Of a DNA stretch of 64,000 bases, positions 25,171-34,728 are shown one piece after another. The notes beneath the pieces are model-generated. The model worked only from the letters and a program-made list of their open reading frames with translations, had not been told where the DNA came from and ran no database searches. Position numbers and translations under genes: made by a program. This DNA is from Arthrobacter zhaoxinii (GTDB taxonomy: Bacteria > Actinomycetota > Actinomycetes > Actinomycetales > Micrococcaceae), in NCBI RefSeq assembly GCF_024385505.1, contig NZ_JANFLT010000007.1:62001-126000 (forward strand). The letters run 5' to 3'. The number at the start of each line of letters is the position of its first letter. Within the stretch, counting starts at the first letter, position 1.

Positions 25171-27171
25171 CTAGGTGTGCGCTGCCACCGGCTCCGAAGA
25201 GTCAGGCCGGGCGCCCGAACCCGCTCCGGACGCGGCGGCTGCGAGCACCGCGGCGGCTATCGCGTCGGCGTCCTGCAGCGTCCGCGATCCTTCCGCCGCG
25301 GGCGCCCCCGCCTCGGCAGCAATGGCTGTCCCCCACTGGACCGAGGACAACTGCAGTCCCAGCACAAACAGGTTGTCCACCGGCTCGCCGCTGACTCCGA
25401 CCGTCCGGTAGGGCGGCAGCGTGACGTCCAGGCCGGGAGTCAGCACGGGGGTGCCGTCCGCGGACATCATGACCTTCGGGCGTGCCAGCCCGTCCCGGAT
25501 GAGACCGGCGAGCAGCGGAGAGACCGTCCGGTCCACGCGGTTGGGCGGCATCATGGCCTCCATCAGGGTGGACGCGGCATACTCGGTGCCCACCCACGGG
25601 GAGGACGCCGTGAACACACCGCGGGCCTCATCCACGTCGAAGCGGGGATCGGGACCGACAAAGTGCACCAGCCCGGCGCGGACCAGCGCGGCGAGCTGCT
25701 CGATGCGTTCCGGCGGCGGACCGCTGGCCAGGCCTTCGACCAACGGCTCGAACCAGCCCCGCAGCTCGGTGAGCCAGGAAGCCTCGACCAGGCCGCCGTC
25801 GGCCACCACCGCTTTGAGCAGGCTGCGCCCGGCGTTGAGCGCTCCGATTGCCATCTTCAGGGGATCGTCCTCGCCGGCGGCGGATCCGGCGGCGTCCTCT
25901 TCCAGGTAGGCCAGGACGGCGTTGTCCGCATCGGCGGCTCCGCTGAAGGGACGGCGGCCCAGGGGCTGGGCCAGGCCTTCCAGGTTGGCGCGGCGGTTGG
26001 ACGGGACGTAGGCGTCCAGGACCGCTTCCTTCGCGGCATCCCAGTCCGGTCCCGGAAGGTTCAGGGCGGCTTCCAGCCGGTCAGAGAATTCGTCGGCGGG
26101 GCCGTTCAACTCCTCCGGTGCCACCCGGACCAGCGTGCTGTAGTACGCCCAGACCGCGTCCCGGTGCAGCAGCGGCCACAGGTCGTGGTCAAAGCCCGGC
26201 TGCAGCCCGTCGGCGCGGAAGGCGAGCGCTGCCTCGCGGGTGAGCCAGCGCAGATGAACCCCGCGGGGAACATAGGAGTCGAGTTTCGCCTTGGCCCGGT
26301 AGGGGGTGCCGCGGCGCGAGGCCGCGATCAGCTGCGGTTCCCGGCCCGAGGGTTCGTAGCGCAGCGCACGGCCGGCGGGCTGCCCGGTGGCAACGTATCT
26401 TCCGCCGCGGCCGACGGTGGCCGCAGCCATCACGTCGAAGAAGTTCAGGCCCAGCCCCCGCACCAGCACGGGCTCACCGGCGGGCAGGCGGGAGAAGTCG
26501 ACGTCGGCCGGTACTGCGGGCGGCAGATAGGTCAGGTCATGGCGTGCGGCAGCGTCCTGCAGCCGTGCCTGCTCCGGGGAGAGCAGCGCCGGCAGGTGTC
26601 CCAGGGCCAGGACGACGGCGTCCGCGGCCAGGACCTGCCGTCCCTCCAGCTCGATGACCAGCCGGCCGTCCCCTTCCCGGGAGATGCCCAGGGCTTCGGT
26701 CCGGCGGTGCACCAGCTCCACGCCGTCCTCAGCTGCGGTTTTCCGCAGCTGGTCATAGGTCCATTCCAGATAACGCCCGTACAGCGGCCGGCTGGGGAAA
26801 TCCGCCGGGCCCAGTGCTGCCAGTTCCTCGCGGTCGCCGGCGGAAAGACCGTCCGCCGCGCGGGTGCCGGCACCCATCAGCTCGCGCCACTGGTTAAAGG
26901 AGAGCCCGGCAGGCGAGGGCAGCAGGTCGCGGACCGTATCCCCGGCCGGGACCACCGTGGGAAACAGTGCCGGGGTGTTCATCAGGAACAGCCGCGACTG
27001 ATTGGTCCGCCAGACATGGCCCGGACCCGGGTTAAACGGGTCAATAAGTTCAATCCGCAGGGGCAGGCGCTGCGCTGAAGCACGCCGATTGGTCAGGAGC
27101 CGGTCCACTACCGAGAGGCCGCGGGGTCCTGCGCCAATGACAGCTACCCGAAAACTCTGCGCGTGATCCAT
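25171..27171 (-). CDS. FAD/NAD(P)-binding oxidoreductase-like protein (NAD_binding_9 type)
   Basis: A 666-residue protein starting MDHAQSFRVAVIGAGPRG. An N-terminal Rossmann motif VIGAGPRGLSVVDRL is followed by IELIDPFNPGPGHVWRTNQS, characteristic of the FAD-NAD(P)-binding family pfam13454. A second dinucleotide segment is around VVLALGHLP. The C-terminal half is helical, with no recognised domain. Family members are sometimes called hydroxyacylglutathione-hydrolase-like or HpnW-like, but the reaction is not established. The ATG at 27171 has no Shine-Dalgarno sequence and sits 6 nt behind TACCCT, suggesting a leaderless message. It diverges from the prolyl oligopeptidase. Confidence 0.8.
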   Translation of the reverse strand: MDHAQSFRVAVIGAGPRGLSVVDRLLTNRRASAQRLPLRIELIDPFNPGPGHVWRTNQSRLFLMNTPALFPTVVPAGDTVRDLLPSPAGLSFNQWRELMGAGTRAADGLSAGDREELAALGPADFPSRPLYGRYLEWTYDQLRKTAAEDGVELVHRRTEALGISREGDGRLVIELEGRQVLAADAVVLALGHLPALLSPEQARLQDAAARHDLTYLPPAVPADVDFSRLPAGEPVLVRGLGLNFFDVMAAATVGRGGRYVATGQPAGRALRYEPSGREPQLIAASRRGTPYRAKAKLDSYVPRGVHLRWLTREAALAFRADGLQPGFDHDLWPLLHRDAVWAYYSTLVRVAPEELNGPADEFSDRLEAALNLPGPDWDAAKEAVLDAYVPSNRRANLEGLAQPLGRRPFSGAADADNAVLAYLEEDAAGSAAGEDDPLKMAIGALNAGRSLLKAVVADGGLVEASWLTELRGWFEPLVEGLASGPPPERIEQLAALVRAGLVHFVGPDPRFDVDEARGVFTASSPWVGTEYAASTLMEAMMPPNRVDRTVSPLLAGLIRDGLARPKVMMSADGTPVLTPGLDVTLPPYRTVGVSGEPVDNLFVLGLQLSSVQWGTAIAAEAGAPAAEGSRTLQDADAIAAAVLAAAASGAGSGARPDSSEPVAAHT

Positions 27172-27177
27172 CCATCT

Positions 27178-27183
27178 AGGGTA
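27178..27183 (-). promoter_or_regulatory. Candidate -10 box TACCCT, leaderless
   Basis: On the minus strand TACCCT ends 6 nt before the ATG of the FAD/NAD(P)-binding protein gene, the same geometry as at 5221, 27256, 32080, 46162 and 48300. Confidence 0.45.
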
Positions 27184-27255
27184 TCCGGCGCGGGAGCACT
27201 GCGGGTTCGGGCAGGCGCGGGCACCGCGGAACCCGGCCGGAAAGAACGCGGTCGC

Positions 27256-27261
27256 TAGGAT
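27256..27261 (+). promoter_or_regulatory. Candidate -10 box TAGGAT, leaderless
   Basis: TAGGAT followed by 6 nt and the ATG of the prolyl oligopeptidase. The intervening ggggcc is a poor ribosome site. Confidence 0.55.
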
Positions 27262-27267
27262 GGGGCC

Positions 27268-29397
27268 ATGACCTCCCCGCACCTCGCCTCCGCCACGTCA
27301 GCCCCCGAAGATGAGTTCCTCTGGTTGGAGGATATCTACGGAGATAAGCAGCTGGACTGGGTCCGCTCCGAGAACGCCGTCACCGAAAACCTGCTTGCGC
27401 GCACCGGGTTCGAACGGACCGAGGAACGCCTGCTCGAAGTCCTGGATTCCACGGACCGCATTCCCATGGTTGCCAAGCGCGGAGAGCACTACTACAACTT
27501 CTGGCGCGACGCCGAGCACCCCAAGGGTCTGTGGCGGCGCACCACGTGGCAGAGCTACACGGCGGCGGACACCGAGTGGGAGGTGCTGCTGGACCTGGAC
27601 GAGCTCAGCGCCGCCGAAGGCGCCGAGTGGGTCTGGGGTGGGTCCCTGTTCCTGCGCCCCGCGGACGGCGTCTCCTACCGCCGGGCACTGGTCGCACTCT
27701 CCCCCGACGGCGGGGACGCGGCCCGCTACCGCGAGTTCGACGTCGTCGACCGCACCTTCGTGTCCGGAGGCTTCGACATTCCTGCGGCCAAGAGCCGGAT
27801 CAGCTGGGCCGCCGAGGACAGCCTGTACGTGGGGACGGACTTCGGGCCGGACTCGATGACCACCTCCTCCTACCCGCGCAGCAGCCGCATTCTGCGCCGC
27901 GGGCAGGACTTGTTGGACGCCGAACCCTTCTTCGAGGTGCCCGAAGACCACATGATGGCCGTGGTGCAGCGGGACCAGACCCCGGGCTTTGAACGGGACC
28001 TGGCCGTGGACATCATCGACTTCTACAACACGCGTACCTTCCTGCGCGAGGGCAGCGAATGGGTACAGCTGGACGTCCCGCTGGATGTGAACGTGGACGT
28101 GCACCGCCAATGGCTGCTGCTGCGCCCGCGCACGGACTGGGAGGTTGACGGCGTTACCCACCCCGCCGGGTCCCTGCTGGCCGCGTCCTTGGCGGACTTC
28201 ACCGCCGGCAACCGGAGCGTCCACCGCCTCTTCACTCCGGATGCATCCACGTCGCTGCAGTCCTGGAGCTGGACCCGGGACCGGCTGCTGCTGAACCTGC
28301 TGCGTGATGTCAGCTCCGAAATCCTGGTCCTCACGCCCGAGGACGGCTGGCGGGCGGACATCTTGGACGCCTGCCCGCCGCTGCACACGGTGGACGCCTA
28401 CGCCGTGGACGACGAAGACGAGGACGCCGGCAACGACTACTGGCTCATCAGCACCGGATTCCTGACACCGTCCACACTGTCCCGCGGCACCCTGGCCGGC
28501 ACGGGTTCCCGGGACGGCAGCCCGGCCGAAACCGTGAAGACCACGCCGGCACTGTTCAACACCGACGAACTCACGGTTGAACAGCACTTTGCCGTGTCTG
28601 CAGACGGCACCAAGGTCCCCTACTTCCAGGTGGGCCCGCAGGACCTGGTGCTCGACGGCGGCAACCCTACCCTGCTCAACGGGTACGGTGGCTTCGAAGC
28701 TTCCCTGACCCCCGCGTACAGCGGGGTGGTGGGCCGCGGCTGGCTGGAGCGGCGCACCACGGACGCCGACGGCACCGAACGGCACGGCGTCTACGTCCTG
28801 GCCAACATCCGCGGCGGCGGTGAGTACGGGCCCGAATGGCACCGCGCTGCCCTGCAGGAGAACCGGCACCGGGCGTATGAAGACTTTGCCGCCGTGGCCG
28901 AGGACCTGGTGGCCCGCGGCGTTACGTCCCGGGAGCATCTGGGCTGCACCGGCCGCAGCAACGGCGGCCTGCTCGTGGGAAACATGCTGACCACGTATCC
29001 GCACCTGTTCGGTGCTGTTTCCTGCGGCGTGCCGCTGCTGGACATGCGCCGCTACACCAAACTGTCCGCCGGCTACTCCTGGATTGCCGAATATGGCGAT
29101 CCGGATGATCCGCAGCAGTGGGAGTTCGTGCAGACCTTCTCGCCCTACCACTTGATCAAGGAGGATGTTTCCTATCCACCGACGCTGATCTGGACCGCCA
29201 CCAGCGATGACCGGGTGGGCCCGGTGCAGGCCCGCAAGATGGCGGCCCGGATGAAGGCCATGGGTGCCGAGAAGGTCTGGTTCCATGAGGCCCTGGAGGG
29301 CGGCCACGCCGGTGCGGCGGACAACCGGCAATCGGCCCGGATGCACGCCATGTCCTACGAATTCCTGTGGGAAGCGCTCACCGGAGGGCTCGGCTGA
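27268..29397 (+). CDS. Prolyl oligopeptidase family serine peptidase (S9)
   Basis: A 709-residue cytosolic peptidase with an N-terminal beta-propeller (about 60-420) gating a C-terminal alpha/beta-hydrolase domain. The catalytic Ser is S564 in GRSNGGLL, the Asp is in SDDRVGP (647-648), and the His is H680 in EGGHAGA. NIRGGGEYGPEWH just before the nucleophile is a family landmark. It should cleave short peptides after proline. No signal peptide is present. The -10 box TAGGAT ends 6 nt before the ATG. It is monocistronic, divergent from the FAD/NAD(P)-binding protein. Confidence 0.92.
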   Translation: MTSPHLASATSAPEDEFLWLEDIYGDKQLDWVRSENAVTENLLARTGFERTEERLLEVLDSTDRIPMVAKRGEHYYNFWRDAEHPKGLWRRTTWQSYTAADTEWEVLLDLDELSAAEGAEWVWGGSLFLRPADGVSYRRALVALSPDGGDAARYREFDVVDRTFVSGGFDIPAAKSRISWAAEDSLYVGTDFGPDSMTTSSYPRSSRILRRGQDLLDAEPFFEVPEDHMMAVVQRDQTPGFERDLAVDIIDFYNTRTFLREGSEWVQLDVPLDVNVDVHRQWLLLRPRTDWEVDGVTHPAGSLLAASLADFTAGNRSVHRLFTPDASTSLQSWSWTRDRLLLNLLRDVSSEILVLTPEDGWRADILDACPPLHTVDAYAVDDEDEDAGNDYWLISTGFLTPSTLSRGTLAGTGSRDGSPAETVKTTPALFNTDELTVEQHFAVSADGTKVPYFQVGPQDLVLDGGNPTLLNGYGGFEASLTPAYSGVVGRGWLERRTTDADGTERHGVYVLANIRGGGEYGPEWHRAALQENRHRAYEDFAAVAEDLVARGVTSREHLGCTGRSNGGLLVGNMLTTYPHLFGAVSCGVPLLDMRRYTKLSAGYSWIAEYGDPDDPQQWEFVQTFSPYHLIKEDVSYPPTLIWTATSDDRVGPVQARKMAARMKAMGAEKVWFHEALEGGHAGAADNRQSARMHAMSYEFLWEALTGGLG

Positions 29398-29492
29398 GGC
29401 GTTTTGCCGAAACCGGCAGGTTGCCGGTAGTCTTGTCAGGCTGGCAGCGGAAGCTGCAAGCCATGCTGACAGTGCGAGCTGAAAAGTATGTT

Positions 29493-29580
29493 GGAGACGT
29501 GCCAGAGCGGCCGAATGGGCTTCACTGCTAATGAAGTGTGGGCCTAAAGCCCACCGGGAGTTCAAATCTCCCCGTCTCCG
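29493..29580 (+). tRNA. tRNA-Ser (anticodon GCT)
   Basis: Acceptor GGAGACG (29493-29499) pairs with CGTCTCC (29573-29579), discriminator G at 29580. CCA is not encoded. Anticodon stem CTTCA/TGAAG encloses CTGCTAA, giving anticodon GCT at 29527-29529, which reads AGC/AGU. Long variable arm and normal T-arm (GAGTTCAAATCTC). Confidence 0.97.
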
Positions 29581-29585
29581 CGCTG

Positions 29586-29613
29586 AAACCCCCGGGAAAC
29601 CGGGGGTTTTTTT
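29586..29613 (+). terminator. Intrinsic terminator of tRNA-Ser(GCT)
   Basis: Stem aaacccccgg / ccgggggttt with GAAA loop followed by a run of T residues. Confidence 0.95.
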
Positions 29614-29662
29614 GCGTCTACCCTAGATTCACCACTGAATCGCTTCCGAAGGGTCCGCAGCC

Positions 29663-30286
29663 ATGGCACAAGACACCGTCCTCCTCCGGGGACCGCGCGT
29701 CACGCTGCGGGACTTCACGCCCGACGACGTCGACGCCGTGCACGCGTTTGCCTCCGATCCGCTGGTTACGCAGTGGTCCACGTGGGGACCCAACACCCTT
29801 GCCGATACCCGGGCCTTCATCGCCGACGCCGCGGACGAACCCGGGAGGCCCGGGCGGACACGGTTCACCCTGGCCGTGCGGTTCCAGGAACGGGTGGTGG
29901 GGACTGCAGCCGTGTGGACCACCAGCGCGTCCGACCGCAACGGGGAACTGGGCTACACCCTGGCCCGGGAGGTCTGGGGACTGGGCCTCGCCACCGAAAC
30001 CGCGGCGCTCCTGCGGGAGCTGGCGTTTGGCCCGATGGGGCTCGTCCGGGTCGAGGCGACCTGCCATCCGGACAACACGGGGTCGGTCCGGGTGCTGGAA
30101 AAGAACGGCTTCGTGTTCGAGGGACGGCTGCGGGAGCACCGGCTGGTGCACGGGCAGCGGCGGGATTCCCTGCTGTTCGCCGCGCTGCTTTCGGACCGGG
30201 CGCTAAACCAGCCGCCGTCGGACCAGGAGCTTTCGGACCGGGCGCCGGATAAGCTGGCACCCGACTCACCAGCTTCCCTACCGTGA
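29663..30286 (+). CDS. GNAT-family N-acetyltransferase (RimJ/RimL-like)
   Basis: A 207-residue acetyltransferase. The GNAT core spans about residues 8-170: LRDFTPDDVDAVHAF, GELGYTLAREVWGLGLATE (acetyl-CoA-binding region) and VEATCHPDNTGSVRVLEKNGF, which is the RimJ/RimL-type motif. The substrate could be a protein N-terminus, an antibiotic or a small metabolite. The last 30 residues are a Ser/Asp/Pro-rich tail with near-repeats LSDRA and SDRAPD outside the fold. GAAGGG precedes the ATG. The aldo/keto reductase starts 13 nt downstream, so they are probably co-transcribed. Confidence 0.88.
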   Translation: MAQDTVLLRGPRVTLRDFTPDDVDAVHAFASDPLVTQWSTWGPNTLADTRAFIADAADEPGRPGRTRFTLAVRFQERVVGTAAVWTTSASDRNGELGYTLAREVWGLGLATETAALLRELAFGPMGLVRVEATCHPDNTGSVRVLEKNGFVFEGRLREHRLVHGQRRDSLLFAALLSDRALNQPPSDQELSDRAPDKLAPDSPASLP

Positions 30287-30298
30287 AGGAAAAAATCC

Positions 30299-31339
30299 AT
30301 GGAAATGCGACTGCTCGGCAACAGTGGAACCTCGGTCAGCAACTATGCCCTGGGCACCATGACCTTCGGCAACGAATCCGACGAGCGGACCTCGCACGCC
30401 CTCCTCGATGACTACGTGCGCGCCGGCGGTAACTTCGTGGACACCGCGGATGTGTACACCTCCGGTGCGTCCGAGGAAATTATCGGCCGCTGGCTGCACG
30501 CGAATCCCTCGGCGGCTGCCGACGTCGTCCTCGCCACCAAGGGACGCTTCCCGATGGGTTCCGGAGCGAACGATGTGGGCACCTCCAGGCGTCACCTGCG
30601 CCGTGCACTGGACGCTTCCCTGACCCGGCTGGGCGTAGACCACGTGGACCTGTACCAGCTGCATGCGTGGGATCCCTGCACCCCTCTGGAGGAGAGCCTG
30701 GGCTTCCTCAATGACGCGATCACGGCGGGGAAGATCAGCTACTACGGGCTTTCGAACTTCACCGGCTGGCAGCTGACCAAGGCCGTCTACCTGGCGCGGG
30801 AGCACGGCTGGGCCCTGCCGGTCACGCTGCAGCCGCAGTACAACCTGCTCGAGCGGGAGATTGAATCCGAGATTGTTCCGGCAGCGCTCGACGCCGGACT
30901 CGGGCTGCTGCCCTGGTCCCCGCTGGCCGGCGGCTGGCTTACCGGCAAATACGACCGCGAGACGGTGCCGGCCGGGAACACCCGTGTGGGTGACAACCCC
31001 ACCCGGCAGTTCCAGGGCTGGGACCTGCGCAGCCACAATGAGCGGACGTGGCGGATCCTCGACGAACTGCGGACAATTGCTTCCGCCCACTCGGCCACGC
31101 CGGCGCAGGTGGCCCTGGCCTGGCTGGCGGACCGTCCCGGGGTGACCTCGGTAATCCTCGGGGCGCGGACCACGGACCAGCTCGCCGACAACCTGGGTGC
31201 GGCGTTCCTGGTCCTGACCGACGAGGAAAAGCAGCGCCTGACCGAGCTGAGCGTTCCGCAGGTGGGCAACTACCCGTACGGTCCGGACGGCCGGACCCAG
31301 CGGGAGCGCCCGCTCGAGGGCGGCCGGGCCGGGCGGTAA
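30299..31339 (+). CDS. Aldo/keto reductase
   Basis: A 346-residue NADPH-dependent carbonyl reductase of the TIM-barrel AKR superfamily. The catalytic Asp and Tyr lie in VDTADVYTSGASEE near residue 45, the Lys is in LATKGRFPMG, and the His is in YQLHAWD. The C-terminal cofactor segment TSVILGARTTDQLADN is normal. Length and layout fit YajO/Gcy-like bacterial AKRs; substrate unknown. GAAGGA precedes the ATG. The last 16 codons and stop form the first copy of a perfect 50-bp tandem duplication, so the C-terminal RTQRERPLEGGRAGR tail may vary between strains. Confidence 0.93.
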   Translation: MEMRLLGNSGTSVSNYALGTMTFGNESDERTSHALLDDYVRAGGNFVDTADVYTSGASEEIIGRWLHANPSAAADVVLATKGRFPMGSGANDVGTSRRHLRRALDASLTRLGVDHVDLYQLHAWDPCTPLEESLGFLNDAITAGKISYYGLSNFTGWQLTKAVYLAREHGWALPVTLQPQYNLLEREIESEIVPAALDAGLGLLPWSPLAGGWLTGKYDRETVPAGNTRVGDNPTRQFQGWDLRSHNERTWRILDELRTIASAHSATPAQVALAWLADRPGVTSVILGARTTDQLADNLGAAFLVLTDEEKQRLTELSVPQVGNYPYGPDGRTQRERPLEGGRAGR

Positions 31340-31390
31340 GCCGGACCCAGCGGGAGCGCCCGCTCGAGGGCGGCCGGGCCGGGCGGTAAG
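31291..31390. repeat. Perfect 50-bp tandem duplication covering the 3' end of the aldo/keto reductase gene
   Basis: 31291-31340 and 31341-31390 are identical. The first copy contains the last codons and TAA of the gene; the second lies just after the stop. Perfect identity implies a recent slippage or unequal-exchange event. Confidence 0.97.
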
Positions 31391-31451
31391 CCGGACGGCA
31401 ACCCCGGGGCAACCCGGAACCGGGGCGGGCGGTAAGCCCTGGCGGTAGCCC

Positions 31452-31507
31452 GCCCGGGTGAATTACCCGGGCACCGTAAAGGCCGGGCCGCACGCGGCCC
31501 GGCCTTT
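31452..31507 (+). terminator. Two successive hairpins after the aldo/keto reductase gene
   Basis: gcccgggt-gaatt-acccgggc (31452-31472) and aaaggccgggccg-cacg-cggcccggccttt (31478-31507). The second has a 13-bp perfect stem with an A-run and a T-run, so it can also terminate the convergent minus-strand gene at 31516. Confidence 0.88.
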
Positions 31508-31515
31508 CCTGTCGG

Positions 31516-32073
31516 TTAGGGCTTGAGGAAGTCTTCGGGCCGCAGCTGCTGCGCCCACTTGCTGATCTCTTCTTCGCGGACTGCATCTGTTTCTGCACCG
31601 GCTGCGGGCTTGGCGGCATCCGGCGTTGCCTGGCCGGGCTTCGCGGCGTCCGGCTGGGCCGATGTGTCCGGATCCGGAATAGGCCGCACATACGGCTGCG
31701 GGTGGGCGGCCATGTTCGTGATCGCGGCACCCGAGGCACGGATACCGGCGCCGGTGAACATCGCGTAAAGCTTCAGTGCCTTCACTGGCTGGCCCTGGCC
31801 GAGGGCTGCGTAGATCTGCCGGTGCTGGTCAGCGCTAAGCAGGGACGCAGCTTCCTTGGCGGCCTGCGGCGACGTGCCGGTTCCAGCCGGAGCGGAACGG
31901 GGTCGCGCCGGGCGCTGCTGGCGTGCGGGCCGCTCCGGGGTTGATCCAGTGGCACCGTTCGAGGTGTCTGCCTCCGGCCGCGGATCGGCGGCGCGGCGCT
32001 TCTCGATCCTGCCCCAAAGCACGCTGACAACAGCAATGGATAAGACGAAGAGGATGATAACCGCAAGCTCCAT
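31516..32073 (-). CDS. Membrane-anchored protein with an L7/L12 C-terminal-like segment
   Basis: A 185-residue protein with one N-terminal membrane segment (ELAVIILFVLSIAVVSVLWG) followed by a basic stop-transfer and a disordered Pro/Ala/Arg stretch. From about residue 78, LSADQHRQIYAALGQGQPV and KALKLYAMFTGAGI recall the ribosomal protein L7/L12 C-terminal fold, where a VxAIKxYRExTGxGLxEAK-like helix is typical. The family's usual EAK after the motif is replaced by RASGAAI. The tail is Pro/Asp/Ala-rich, ending RPEDFLKP. Not a ribosomal L7/L12; role unknown. It starts 6 nt behind TAGGAT. Confidence 0.75.
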   Translation of the reverse strand: MELAVIILFVLSIAVVSVLWGRIEKRRAADPRPEADTSNGATGSTPERPARQQRPARPRSAPAGTGTSPQAAKEAASLLSADQHRQIYAALGQGQPVKALKLYAMFTGAGIRASGAAITNMAAHPQPYVRPIPDPDTSAQPDAAKPGQATPDAAKPAAGAETDAVREEEISKWAQQLRPEDFLKP

Positions 32074-32079
32074 ACCTTG

Positions 32080-32085
32080 ATCCTA
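32080..32085 (-). promoter_or_regulatory. Candidate -10 box TAGGAT, leaderless
   Basis: Minus-strand TAGGAT, 6-nt spacer caaggt, then ATG at 32073. The spacer also contains AAGG, too close for a good ribosome site. Confidence 0.5.
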
Positions 32086-32161
32086 GCTTTGCTTTCCTCG
32101 GGCCTTAAAACGGCCGGTATATTGACGTGCAGCACAACGACGCCCAATCAACGGAGATGCC

Positions 32162-34620
<2,459 letters not shown>

Positions 34621-34658
34621 CGGTTCCCGCTAAACAACCGGCAGGACGACTAGGCAAA

Positions 34659-34692
34659 CAGCGGCGGGACTGACCAACCCGTCCCGCCGCTG
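34659..34692. terminator. Hairpin between convergent hydrolase and RecQ genes
   Basis: Perfect 12-bp stem cagcggcgggac / gtcccgccgctg with a 10-nt loop, 38 nt beyond the hydrolase stop and 36 nt beyond the minus-strand RecQ stop. Confidence 0.8.
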
Positions 34693-34728
34693 TCCGTGCA
34701 CCAAGCCGCGCGTCAACCGGCGGCGGCG

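Noticed and set aside
24556-27078. 840-codon plus-strand ORF across the ADH and FAD/NAD(P)-binding protein genes
   Set aside because: Spans two real minus-strand genes and the spacer between them; no domain or start signal.
27298-29565. 755-codon minus-strand ORF antisense to the prolyl oligopeptidase
   Set aside because: High-GC shadow frame. The opposite strand encodes an intact S9 peptidase with catalytic triad; this frame is rich in Gly/Arg/Val/His without any domain and has no ribosome site.
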